From assembly GCF_905475465.1 (NCBI RefSeq), contig NC_062242.1, positions 3,561,501 through 3,625,500 on the forward strand: a stretch of DNA of 64,000 nucleotides. Direction: 5' to 3'. The DNA is from Pieris napi. Taxonomy: Eukaryota > Arthropoda > Insecta > Lepidoptera > Pieridae. The position numbers and the translations under genes are program-made. The notes under the pieces are model-generated. The model had not been told where the DNA came from. It worked only from the letters and a program-made list of their open reading frames with translations, and made no database searches. Shown piece after piece: positions 47,050 through 59,100 of the stretch. Positions within the stretch are counted from its first letter, which is position 1. Every line of letters begins with the position of its first letter.

Positions 47050-47240
47050 ATATCCAGTAGGCAGTCGTTGTACCTCTAGGTCTACGATATGCCTAATGTC
47101 TAATGTAATGCCGATTTTTTTTTTGTTTTTATGATGTTTTCCATCATCAAGTGTTAATCGCGCACATAGACAGAGAACTCCATTGTTGCACAGCCGTGAT
47201 CCGAACGCACGACCTCAGGGTTGAGATGCGGACGCTAGAT
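47050..47240 (-). repeat. SINE (Metulj-like), old diverged copy
   Basis: GATGTTTTCC, CGCGCACATAGA, TCCATTGTTGCACAGCCG and ACGACCTCAGGG are still recognisable, with many substitutions. Confidence 0.6.
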
Positions 47241-47894
47241 ATTTAGTAACAGAAATATTAATTAATTTATTTATTACCACTTTGTTACCTATACAAAAAC
47301 ATACATACCTATAAAAAATATATAAAAAAGCAGGTTACACAAGTTATAAGGAAATGGGCGGCCTTATCGCTTACTAGCGATTTCTTCCAGGCAACCCCAA
47401 TATGGAAAAATAAAAAGAAACACCTACAGAGGGTACATTACAAGAAGTGCATAAATGATTAACAAAAAGAAACTCAAAATAACATGTAACTATAACTAAA
47501 ATAAAATAAAGAAAAAATGAAATATAAATATATAAACAATAATATGTATAAACAAAAATGTTAAAGCTAATCCAAGGGTTAATTGCGTCACAATTAATAT
47601 AAGTAATATATAAGTAATAGCTTATTACAAGGCAGAAGAAAAATTATCAAAAAGAATGATTTTTAAATAAATTCAAAGACTGAGCTCGTCTGATATTAAT
47701 AGGTAAGGAATTACATAGCAGGATACTTTGCACAGTAAAGGAGGAGTGATAGAATTTATTTTTTGTAAAATAAAAACAACTAAGGAAATGCTTAGTTGCC
47801 ATGTAGAACGGATAAATGAGAAGCGGTTAACCAGTAGGATATATTAAGTAACCGTGCGTGGTGAAATCTGGTTGGTTAGGACTAGAGAAGGGAC

Positions 47895-48030
47895 AAGTTA
47901 AAAGTACCTACCCAAAACCGAGCATGCATGGTGGAAGTCATGAAAGTGGATGAAGGAACGAGGTATGTGAGGACTGCAGTCAGTGGAGTTCTGTGGCCTC
48001 CGCCTACCCCTACAAAGGCGTGATAAAATA
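47895..48030 (+). repeat. LINE ORF/3'-end fragment (GAGCATGCATGG family)
   Basis: ACCGAGCATGCATGGTGGAA, GAAAGTGGATGAAGG, then CTCCGCCTACCCCTACAAAG and GGCGTGATAAAA, a typical end of a lepidopteran LINE. Confidence 0.6.
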
Positions 48031-48449
48031 AATAAACATTATACTCCGTCAAAGTATTTTACCCACAAATATTCCACATTGACTATTAAATGTAAGATTA
48101 ATTCCAATGTTTTTAGTATGGTTTCATTAATTCAACCAGAAGGATTTGGTTTAAATGCTCGTGAAATGTGATTTACACCGAAAGCTGGTGTTATTACCCT
48201 CAAACAAATGAACAGTAACAGGTGTTACAGAAAAGAAGAGCTGAGATAACATCTATTTCTTTATAAGGTATACAACTATGTACCTACTTATTTTTGTCAC
48301 ACTTTAAGTGTTTATTATTCGGTCAAAGTAAAACTTTTAAAAACGAGAAAAAGTTAAAAAAAACTAACTTTAGATTCACTTGTATAATCATATAACTTAT
48401 AAGTTTACAGTTTTTTCATATAAATATTAAATAAAATATAAAAATCACT

Positions 48450-48565
48450 CGGCCATATTCGTAACGGATGCGCCCCGCGGCGCGCGTATCGCTACGTTAT
48501 TATGTCAACTTCATTGTAAAACGCAATTATGTCGCGCTGAGGGGACGCCATTTTGAACACAGCTA
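48450..48565. promoter_or_regulatory. Candidate regulatory island with GC palindrome
   Basis: ACGGATGCGCCCCGCGGCGC, GCGTATCGCTACGTTATTAT, AACGCAATTATGTCGCGC and GACGCCATTTTG. Confidence 0.35.
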
Positions 48566-48829
48566 GATACGTATTGACTATTGTTATTAATATTTAAAGG
48601 TCTGTTACTGAAGGGTGTGTTAAGAAATTGATAGAATGTGTCTGGGGTTTTTTTACATAAGCTGTGTAGTAAAAAAAATATTTTTGTGGATTTATAAATT
48701 ACGTAAACCCTTTCCTTTAATACCTACTCCGGTTTAAGGTGAGATTCAGAATCGAGACTTAGGGTGAACAATGACTCCCGTATTATAAAATCCAATACAT
48801 TTTAGACGTACGTATACAGTCCTTACGTT

Positions 48830-48985
48830 TCAACCTTTTTTAGGTCTGAGCCTCAGTCTGTTTTATGATAATTTGTCAATCTAATAAGTAAGTAGGTAGG
48901 TGATCAGCCTACTGTGCCTGACACACGTCTTCGACTTTTTGGGTCTAAGACGAGCCGGTTTCATCACGATGTTTTCCTTCTCAAT
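48830..48985 (-). repeat. SINE (Metulj-like), head missing
   Basis: Body only (ACACACGTCTTCGACTTTTT, GTTTCATCACGATGTTTTCC); 5'-truncated in element orientation. Confidence 0.7.
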
Positions 48986-49572
48986 CAATAGAAATTCCTG
49001 CACAATAAATACAATCTATCTATGCTAAAATACATGACAATTCATTACCTTTAACATAAACTTTACAAGAAATAATAAAAATATTACACTACTACATTAT
49101 ATGAATTCATACAGACAAACATCTACCTCTTTTTATCAATATGAATACCTAAGCCGCATATAAAAAGCTTCAGCTAGTTCAACTACACTAGTAAAACAAA
49201 TAGTTCTAAATTAAATGCTTTTAAACTGCGCTTACGCATATTCGTAACAAAACAAACAATGTACGAGATTTCGTTGATAGCGAATTCATTATAATGCACT
49301 TAAGGTACGTAACTATCCGTTATCGTAAGAGAAATCAGCATTCACACCGAGTTAAATAGTTAATTCTCAAGATATTAATTTATGTATAATGGAAGAGAGA
49401 ACTAATTCAGATCGTGTAACTCATAGCTTAAGAACCCGTAAACTATTATTTGTATAAATTTTTCTAACAAAATTTTTGTCGTAACAGAAATGGCAAAATT
49501 TCTATACCGGCTTACAAAACATTCTGCTGATAAAAGCTGGCATAAACTATAATTAGTGGTAGAAGTATTTTA

Positions 49573-49695
49573 TTCTATAGAGGGCAAACGGACAGAAGGC
49601 TCACCTTAAGTCGCCGCCCATGGACACTTGCTCTGCCGAAATGCTCGGAAGGCCGGCGGTTTATTGGTACGATCTTGAAGAACTCTACGAGACCC
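49573..49695 (+). repeat. Repeat family R2 copy
   Basis: TATAGAGGGCAAACGGACAG, CGCCGCCCATGGACACTTG and GGCCGGCGGTTTATTGGTAC. Confidence 0.6.
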
Positions 49696-49729
49696 AATTA
49701 CTTAAATTTATTTATTATAAATAAATGAA

Positions 49730-49955
49730 ACAGTGGCGCAATAACCTTTTTAGGTCTGGGCCTCATGATCATTTGCCATTCTAATAGGTAAGGCAAGTCT
49801 CCCTCTCCACACACACACGCCGTCAACTTTTTGGGTCTAAGGCAAGCCGATGAATATTCATAGAAAGAAAGTCCATTGTTGCACAGACGGGTATCGAACC
49901 TACAACCTCAGGGATGAAAGTCGCATGAAGCGACTAGGCCAACACTGCTCTGTAC
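49730..49955 (-). repeat. SINE (Metulj-like), minus strand
   Basis: Contains inverse B box GGTATCGAACC and CTAGGCCAACACTGCT, with an internal deletion of the GGTGAAGGAAAAC segment. Confidence 0.75.
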
Positions 49956-52027
49956 AATTTATTATACAACTCTACATAGTCAAACTTCGAAATATACATA
50001 CACAAAAATACATAGTAACTGCTGCTCTCAGAGTTGTGTAACGGTGTTTTGTTACAACTAAGCTGTGTTATAAGAGCGTTTATATCTTAAAATCACTAAA
50101 AAATAATACATAGGCTTGTGCGTTGTGCGATCTTCATTCGGTTTTAAATGCACTTAGGAAAGAATGCTGTGCTGTGGGCAACAGTTTTTAAATCTATTAT
50201 CATGAATTATATTCATAGAAATATTTTTTTTAAGTTTTTATGCAATGATTAATATTTATAACTACTCCATGACCGGAGAGACGGCACGGTCTCCACTCCA
50301 AAGTAAACAAAATCAGTGTTGTGGGACACATATATATATTTAAGACGTTCATTATTTTTCGCTCTACGCTATGATTTGCTGAGCAGATTTATGATTTTAC
50401 ATTAATTCTAAAGTTAATTTTATGATTACCAAACGCGCTCCGTGGCCCAGTTTTGGCTGGATTATATGTAATATCAAATATGATATATATTGAGACAAAT
50501 TCAAAACACAAAAAAATCTAAATTATTGATCTGGCCATTCTTGAGTTATAAATGGTGTCTCTGACACGACTTTGTTTTATAGACCTATAAACACCTAGAA
50601 TACAGAATGAAAAAATCTGTAGGTATGTTATTTATTTGATAATTGATTACTACTATTGAGCTGTAACTAAATTAATTTAGCTAAAACTAAAAAATGTCTT
50701 ATAGTATAATTTACATGAAGCAGTTGAGAAACTGTCTTTTCATATGCCATTAAAAGAATAGATGTCAAATCATCCGATACGTAGGTACTTAAAATATATC
50801 GTAAGCAAATATGCAATCGTAATCTACTAAAGATTTTTTCAATAATTCTATGTAATTTCTTTGATTGTATTTCAAAAATTCCCCTTAATTCAAATAGACA
50901 TTTCGTATTGTTGAAGAATCATGAAGTATCAAAACCTACCCACAGCATCAACTTACGACATCGGAGGACGGAGACGATCCCAACCCAGAAATATTTCGTA
51001 CAAAAGTCACCCTTGCAGCAACGAAATAAAGGTTTTTAATCTCTCTGGAGTATCATTATTGTGACCACAAATAGTTTCATATTACTCTTAACTAATTGTT
51101 AGTAATAGGATAATTGTTTGGGATAATATTCTTTTCAAAATTGCTTAACGTATAGGTCATAGAACCTTCTTTGTTAGGGATATGTGAATATTTATTTACA
51201 CTTTATTGCAAATTATAATTTAAAAGATACAAAATACAAAAAGATTAAAAAATGCATATGATTACAAAATTGTTGTATGAATTGAATTTATGTATCAATC
51301 AAAACAAATATTACTAAATTATACACATTGTATTTCAAAAGAACTGTATTTGCGTATTTTATATAAAGTGTAATTTTTGCACCCATTTAGTATTTATTTA
51401 ATATACTTTGGCCCTGAGTTTAGATGTGAGAGAATTCAAATGGATACTTTTATAATTTATCAACTTTATAATATTAGGGTTTTATAAAACAACTAATTAA
51501 TGTTCGAATTAAGATTAAAAACAAAAATAATAAAAAATTAATCAATTGTCACCAATATCTAAACAACTGTTTCATCTCCGTTAGTTATAACAGCTAATGA
51601 ATACGGGTTATAGCATTTCGGTAGAAACTATTATACATATAATAGAATAACTATAAGACAAAATATTAACAATAGTCACGAACCGACGCGGCAGTTACAA
51701 CGTAACGTGCATATTAGTAATTTGATTTATTAGGCACCCCTTGTGCTGGCAGCCATTACGATCAAATGACTTCCCTCTGCGATTGTACAATTTGTTACTG
51801 CTTAATGGCTATGTACACGTTTATATAGAAGTGACAGAAGGACCCTTTATACTCTAGAATCACTATTTATGCATTTACACTACTGTCCTTTCTAATCAGT
51901 GAGATATTAGAATCGCTAACGCTACACTTATATATGACACAGGAGAGAAATTTGTGTGTAAAATAAAGTGTCCGATGGATATTAATTTCTACTAACAAAG
52001 ACTAAATCAGTTTTTATATAATTCTAA
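49956..52027. other. Intergenic, repeat-poor
   Basis: AT-rich unique DNA with the candidate element at 51690-51800; no gene, RNA or repeat recognised elsewhere. Confidence 0.5.
51690..51800. promoter_or_regulatory. Candidate regulatory island
   Basis: ACGCGGCAGTTACAACGTAA, GGCACCCCTTGTGCTGGCAG and CCATTACGATCAAATGAC; balanced GC, unique. Confidence 0.3.
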
Positions 52028-52140
52028 CTATGGTGGGGACGATTGGGAGGAAAATGCTCAAGATAGATATGAAGCCAATTGGAGGAGGCCTATACTCTAT
52101 AAACGGTCCTTGAAAAAAGTATGTGTATCTTTTGTTACGA
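52028..52140 (+). repeat. LINE ORF-end fragment (GGAGGAGGCCT family)
   Basis: GATTGGGAGGAAAATGCTC then CCAATTGGAGGAGGCCTATA, which resembles the ubiquitous lepidopteran LINE end GGAGGAGGCC. Truncated and decayed. Confidence 0.5.
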
Positions 52141-52579
52141 TGAATGAATGTTTTAAGGAAAAGATTATACCTTATTATTATTATTCATTCTAACTACCGC
52201 ACTTAATCATTCATTAAATGCCATTCAAAATATCTGTATTACATGCGCAATGAATGTTACCTAATTGCTTGATTCTTGTATTGCATTTGTGAGTAGACTT
52301 AATTTCTTGTATTTTAGTTTAAACTAAATAGAAAACATCATGTTTTAATTGTTTATTACAATACTGATTTGGCCGTTCTGACTCTTTTTAGAAATTAGTT
52401 CAAAATACCGTATTTCCAAAGCCCTATAAATTATTTTTTTAATATAATCCTTCCCACAATTTAATAATTACGTTTAAGTTTTTAAATAAGGAACACAGCC
52501 TGTGTTTTAATCTATTGTTTTACCGCGTATTACTTTACAAAGTTAACGAAAGAGATTGAGGAGGTACACACATAAAACT

Positions 52580-52770
52580 CTAACACAGCTGAACCGCAAT
52601 TCTGTCGTGAGACATGGCGTCAACGTTGACACCAGTGGCCAAATAAAAACTAACACCATTTATTGTGTATAGGTATTATGGCGGGATAATTCAGTGCAAA
52701 TAAATAGCAGGGGTCCCGAATGCCATTGTACCCGTGTCATTGTCACTCATGTTATGTGCTAACTTCACTA
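52580..52770. promoter_or_regulatory. Candidate regulatory island
   Basis: GGCGTCAACGTTGACACC (a perfect GTCAACGTTGAC palindrome), TTATGGCGGGATAATTCAG, GAATGCCATTGTACCC and TCATTGTCACTCATG. Confidence 0.3.
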
Positions 52771-53129
52771 ATGCTTTTGGGTTTCGTAGTTCGAGAAAAT
52801 ATTTTATTCGAGTCGTCTAATCGGTTTCCATATTTGAAATATTGACGTTGGTCAGAAAAAACATTTATATAAATTAATTTGAATTGAGAAACCGGAAAAT
52901 TCCGATTATTTTTATATGAACTAGTTGATATTTGCGTAGGATTAAAATATCTAAATTATATTTGCTTGGCTAACGTAGCTTGTGAAATCCAGTCAATAAA
53001 TTAACGTTGTTAGTAAAGAAAAAAATTGTCTAGTTTTCGTAAGGTTTTAGTTGGACTGTGGAATGTTTTAAAGAAAAAAATCAATGAAACGAATTCGTAT
53101 GCGGAACCACGACTGTATAACTATCTATT

Positions 53130-53240
53130 TTTTGTATAAACAAATTGTGTCCTCGTATCGGGATTAGTATAAAATCGGCTCGCAGTGTCGAACAAATATT
53201 TGCCTGACACTTGGGCGCATCATAATCGGCACAGCACATG
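53130..53240. promoter_or_regulatory. Candidate regulatory island or orphan promoter
   Basis: TCGTATCGGGATTAGTATAA (a TATAAAA at 53169), then ATCGGCTCGCAGTGTCGAAC, AACAAATATTTGCC and TAATCGGCACAGCAC. No open frame of note follows on either strand. Confidence 0.3.
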
Positions 53241-54107
53241 ATCACACCTATTATAGCCTAAAAATAATATTGACATGGACAATAGAATTTAAAAAGATAA
53301 ACTTAATCTATTCAGGCGTTCATATTTTGTAGTTATATTTATTTAAATTAGAAGGTGACGTGAATAGACAATATTCTGTATTTAGTAACATTATACGTAT
53401 GCTAAATATACTTATTTATATTAGTCTATGGTACTGATCGCCTTTTATTCTTTTAAACGAATATCTCACATATTTTTTTAGCTATATATCTTTATACACC
53501 TTATGATAATTAATATCTTATTGTTATAGCATAATCGATTGTAGGTAGGTATATTTATTTTAATGGGGTTACAAAATACAAAAATAATTTTACAAATTGT
53601 AACAATCCAACATATCTTCGTGAATCTTGTCTTTACCCCGGTTAACAAAAGGCTATATCAAATCTCAGATAACCCGTGACTAATAACCAAAATACCCATG
53701 AATCTTATCATCACACCACAAATCTTTAAAAGGTAACACCCAAAACTAATCCACCCATTCACCATTGTACCTTCAAAACCAGAAGCTTTTAGTGAGAAAA
53801 GAAGCGAATTTAAACCTTATTTTATTGTTGTATTTTTTGTACTCATTTGCATTTACGAAATGTTTATTGTCAAATGTTGCCAGACTATTATCATCATGGC
53901 CGGATGGTTCGGAGTCCATAACTTGCGTTTTTCACACAATTATAATAGTGACAACACTCTTTTGTTCTTACCCGGAAGGATTTACAGCTTAAGGAGATTA
54001 TACCAAGATTATGTTAAACAAAGGTCGCATTTAATGATAACATTTTAGTTTTGGTAGTGTTTCTTGCGCAAATGAAAAATTATAGACTTGTTTAATTCCT
54101 TATATAA

Positions 54108-54450
54108 TAATACTAGCCGTTTCCCGCCCGCTTCGCTGGGAGAATTAAAATAGGAAATAAATAAAATTTTATGTTTAACTATTATAATTTTTTTCATATT
54201 TTTATTATTCTTCTTTTTAATTTTCAAAAATCGAGTTTTTAACAGATGTTGACGTTTTGAGGTTCTAGGAAGCCTCCCCGAATGTTTCCGCGGTGAAGTC
54301 CGTATGTATAAATTTTCATAAAAGTAAAACAGCAATAAAAAAAAAAATCGAATCGAATGGCAGTAGTTTCATGTCGATACGATCAGTGGTTTAAGCGTGA
54401 AAGAGTCTCAAACGAACACCATTTTTTTTTTATATATATAGATAGATAGA
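54108..54450 (+). repeat. RTE-like LINE tail with simple-repeat end
   Basis: Starts ATACTAGCCGTTTCCCGCCC and ends in poly-T followed by TATATATAGATAGATAGA. It contains a stretch open on the minus strand that is not protein-like. Confidence 0.6.
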
Positions 54451-54714
54451 TACGTAGATAGTAGAAGAGTAAATTATTTATACAGATCTACTATAATTAA
54501 GGCTTAGCCAAATTTTACCTAGGCACTTAAGTCTAGATAAATTTATTATGAGTTGTGTCGTCTATTATTTTGTATAGATTTGTTTTAGGATTTCGTATAA
54601 GGGAGACTACATAGTTTAACATTGCTGACAATAAATAAATAATCTTTACAAATTCTTTAAAATGTACATAATATTTACTTTCTAGATAATAATGATAATC
54701 CTAGAGAGAATTCA

Positions 54715-54850
54715 GAGCGATGTCAAAGATTAGCTCAGTGCGGGGCCGGGTGTAATTTCCGTAATGGCGGCATACAGCTCCGGTGACACAGACAGCTGTA
54801 ATTACGACTGCGACTAAATACCCGATACCAACTAATTTCAGGCTTCCACC
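54715..54850. promoter_or_regulatory. Candidate conserved regulatory element between optix and IntS7
   Basis: GTGCGGGGCCGGGTGTAATT, CCGTAATGGCGGCATACAGC, CGGTGACACAGACAGCTGTA and ATTACGACTGCGACT: TAAT sites, a CAGCTG E-box and high unique GC. 1.2 kb upstream of IntS7. Confidence 0.4.
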
Positions 54851-55479
54851 TTCACTATGCGCTTGATTGTTTGTTGTTAATTATGTGCTACCTGAATATA
54901 AAATAAATATGTGTGAGTGCCACTTCGCTCGAATTTAGATATGTTTAATATTTTTAGCCACCTACACCTATCCAAAGATCTGATTGACAAGACGTATCTA
55001 ATGTGCCAAAAACAGTGAAATAATGATGGACATGTCTGCTTTTATAAAAGGCTATCTAGTGAAACTCTTAATTGAATAGTACCTAAAATTAAATTAAAAG
55101 AAATTAAATTTATTATTACCTATTTAATTTTGTTCGATTTTATAGTGATTTTAGACTTATATAAGTATATATATAAATAACTCACTTTAAAATTCTTAGT
55201 ATTTGTAGATTAACACCGTTTAGATGTGGAAGTGACATATCCACTTGAAGACTGCTTTTTTATGGAAATATAATTTAGATCTTAATATAATTTAAACATT
55301 ATCACTAAATTGGTTACATTAGATTTCCATGTTAATCTTCATCATTTTGTAATTTAATAAAAAAATGGTTTGAATATCATGTTTAAATGTATTTTTTTAA
55401 TGGCTCTGGCACGATTTGTGCATTAGCCAGCGTCAAGTATAGGATTTTTTATAATTCGTGTTTTTTTTAGAAATTCGAC

Positions 55480-55645
55480 CGTGTCCCTCCATGTACGGTT
55501 TAGGCACTCGCCCGGTACCGCATAACCCTCCCAAAGGCCGAGAACAATATATTTAAATTAAAACTTGCCCTCGAACCGGGAATCGAACCCGGTACCCCTC
55601 ACCTAGCTGCCACTTATTAAGACCGCTAGGCTATGAGGCCCCTTT
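55480..55645 (-). repeat. Second tRNA-derived SINE family, minus strand
   Basis: On the minus strand: GGGGCCTCATAGCCTAGCGG (A-box side), then GGTACCGGGTTCGATTCCCG (B box), then a body ending ACGGTCG. The head differs from the Metulj-like family. Not a tRNA gene: no cloverleaf closes. Confidence 0.7.
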
Positions 55646-55706
55646 AAATGTATTTTAGCCAAGTTTAAAATATGAACTGTTACATTAAATAGTATTCGAG
55701 TATTGT

Positions 55707-55719
55707 GCGCCATCTAGCG
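55707..55719 (+). promoter_or_regulatory. CTCF-like site upstream of IntS7
   Basis: GCGCCATCTAGCG, similar to the insect CTCF core (CGCC-CTAG pattern), about 360 bp upstream of the IntS7 start. Confidence 0.4.
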
Positions 55720-56075
55720 TGTAAATAGAAAAACAATTGTGAAAACTTTACCTAGATGGCTCTTGATAGGATTTTCTTATTGTATTATTCATTTGAATAA
55801 ATATTGTGGTTTAAAAAGGGTTTACTTGCGTAATTTTGTAAACAAATTTGATCATTTTAAGAAAAAGTCACCTTTTTTTAAAATTGAATTGGATTGTATT
55901 CTCAATATTCCTGAGCCTATTGTCTTCTTCGTCTTTCAAATATCAATGTCAAGTATGACTTTAACAAATGCAACTATTTGATAGTTTAGGAAAAGGGATA
56001 GATTTGCTTATTATTAATTTGTTGTGTACACAACGATTTTAATATTTATTAGAATTTAGAAAATCCTGTACTGGT

Positions 56076-56163
56076 ATGATTGGTGTTAAAATGAATACAT
56101 TTAATGATAATGCTGGTGAACCAGAACAAGACGCTAACTCAGCTCTAACAGAGTTAGACAAAG
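56076..56163 (+). CDS. IntS7: IntS7 exon 1 (coding)
   Basis: Encodes the N terminus through DANSALTELDK plus one base of the next codon. The donor G|GTCCG is weak, but the join to exon 2 restores the family sequence (DKG followed by LRSGKVGEQCEA). Confidence 0.88.
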
Positions 56164-59100
56164 GTCCGAATAACCTTATTTGTTATAAAATACCCGGCTT
56201 AAATTTTAACTTACTTTTTAATACATTAATTTACAGGACTTCGGTCTGGAAAAGTTGGTGAACAATGCGAAGCAATCGTCCGTTTCCCCCGGCTGTTTGA
56301 AAAATACCCATTTCCAATACTTATCAATTCATCATTCCTAAAACTGTCTGACGTATTTCGTATGGGCAATAACTTCTTAAGGTTATGGGTACTGCGAGTT
56401 TGTGAACAAAGTGAAAAGCATTTGGATAAAATATTGAACGTAGATGAGTTTCTAAGGAGAGTGTTTGGTGTGTTACATTCTAATGACCCAGTTGCAAGGG
56501 CATTGGCACTTAGGACTTTGGGTGCTGTCGCAGGAATTATACCAGAACGGCAAAATGTACATCACGCCATACGGAGAGGCTTGGAGAGTCATGATAATGT
56601 TGAAGTGGATGCTGCTATTTATGCAACAACTAAGTTTGCAGCACACTCTAAGTAAGATAACATAAAATTCAATATTCTTATTATTAAGTTGTGTCTCATC
56701 TTTAAGTTTTTAATTAACATGTAAACTCCTTTCATTCAGAACAGCCAAATTTACCTGAGTATTATCCTTTCTTTTACAGTACTTTTGCAGTAGCAATGTG
56801 CAATAAGCTTTCAGACATGGTAGAATGTGAGAGTACAGGTGCTGAAAGGCGTGCAAAGCTGGTGAGAGCACTAAGGACTGTACATGGAGGAGGTATCTTA
56901 AATTTAATATAACAAGTACTAAAAGATTAGTATTTAATAAAAAGTATTTATTTAAGTAAAATGCAACAAACAACCTTCAGAGTAGTCAAGAGATACATTA
57001 TGTCAGAAAAACTGTATAGGATTGGTTTGTTTGAAATGTAGTATTGGATTAATATGTACAGTGGAATTCCATGGATAGAGGAGCTTGGTAGTAGCAACCA
57101 TTTAGCTATTGTGATGTTAAAACCCTTATTGTTCTTGTTATGTCTCTTGAATTTAAAGCATACTTTAGAACAAAATTCATATGGCTATAGCGGCTTTGGA
57201 TGTAATGCCGAATTGGGTTAGCAACTGTTTTTAGTGCGTTATTTACATTAGTGTTATACATGAAATCCACTGTATTTTTTTTTTACAAATTAATAAAAAG
57301 ACCTACTGTAAGGAAAGAATACTGTGCAACTAAACAATTCATATTTTTTCCAGCTGTTAGAGCTCAAGGTGTGCTAAAACTTCTGAGATCCTTGTTGGAA
57401 AAATTTCCATCCTCAAGTTCTGTTAGAGCGGCTATCACAGCTCTCACTGCTATCGCAGCTGACACTGTAGTTCATGTACCAGACCAGGTAAATTTGAGAT
57501 CTTACAAACATTTGTAATTCAAAAACTTTGAGATCAACGCGAGTGACTTCTTTATTTATATTAATAGTGTTGAATATATAGCCAGCTGTGTATTCAAAAT
57601 AAAAATGTAACCAACTAAATTTTATGTTGTTCATTAAGTTCACTTTAGACAACGCCCTCTAGGGGTTAAGATAGGACATTAAGTCAAGTAAATCAAGTTA
57701 GTCACTTAACCCAAATGTTGACTTTACGTATACTATATATTCAACTAAGAAAATTATTAACCAGGTCGAGCTCTTATTAAGCCTAGCAATGAATGACCCC
57801 CGTTCAGGAGTACGTCGCGCGGCATTGGTGGGTCTTCTAAAATTGGCCGAACACGCAGCTCTATGGTCAGCGGAATCTATACAGGATTTAGTCCGAGCTG
57901 CTACGGAGACAAAGGATACAGACCATACTATGTTGTGCTTACAAGTTATGCAGGTGCGTTTATTTGTTAGAATTATTTAGTTAAAAATTAATTGACTCGA
58001 TAATAAATCTTTTTGTGTGACAAGTGACAATGTCAAGAAGATTTTACTTTTTTTATATTTATATAGACAATATAGAATCATAGCTTAAAAGGTCGAAAGC
58101 ATCGTGCCAGCAGTTATCAGCTACCAACAGTATTACATTATTGTCGAGGCAGTATATTTATTAAAATGTTTCAAAACAAAAAGTTTCTCGATTTGTTGTT
58201 TCATGTGAAACATCGTACAATTATTTATTATTATGTATGGTCTATATAGATTCTAGTCCGTTGTCCGGCGGTGTGTACGGCAGCGGGATGTCCCCGTGCC
58301 GGATCTAGTGCCTTACGCCAGTACTGCGCAGACGCCACACTCAGTCTTGACACGCGACACGCTGCTATCGCCGCCGATGTCTTGACCAGGATTGTCGTTC
58401 ATTGGTATGAATTACTTCAGTCAATATTATAGTAGAAAAACTAATAATATTTAGGCATTACCTTACGCTCAGAAAAGCTCTTTAATTAAAAAAAAAAGTG
58501 TGCGTGTACTAGGGAAACTTCTTTATGACCTTATTTTTCGAAAAATGATCTAGGTACTATATGCAACTTTACAGAAATTGGTTAAATAAAAATAAATTAG
58601 ATAAAGTTTAACAAAAGGCTTTTATTATCATAGACATGAATACAAATACAATTATTTCATTTTAACTTATTACAGATTACTGTACTACTATGTAGAACTA
58701 AGATTATTACAGAATTTCATTAATTGTAATAGAATTATTAGTATTACTATCATTGTTATCGTTATTATATATTTTTGTTACTAATGGCTTCGAATCTCTT
58801 CGGATCAACCGTGGTAGGGACAAGAAAAAGATGGCGCGTAACCGAAAAATGTGACAAATGTGTGTAAATTTTTTTCCAACGCCGATAAAGAAGTTTCACT
58901 TCAAAAGATGGCGCGTAACGGAAAAATGTGACGCGTAACGAAAAAATGTTACACTAAATTTTTTTCCAACCCCGATAAAGAAGTTTCACTTCAAAAATAT
59001 TTTCCTGCATGGCAATGTATTAAAACGACATTTTGCATTGTAAGTGGATGTCATGTGGAACATGGTGTAATGGCTTGCAGCTCCTTACAAAAGTGTAAAA

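Noticed and set aside
54045..54335. 96-codon open frame on the minus strand
   Set aside because: Lys/Asn-rich and within an RTE-like LINE tail.
55560..55645. Possible tRNA gene (GGTTCGATTCC box)
   Set aside because: A and B boxes belong to a SINE head; no cloverleaf or anticodon arm can be drawn.
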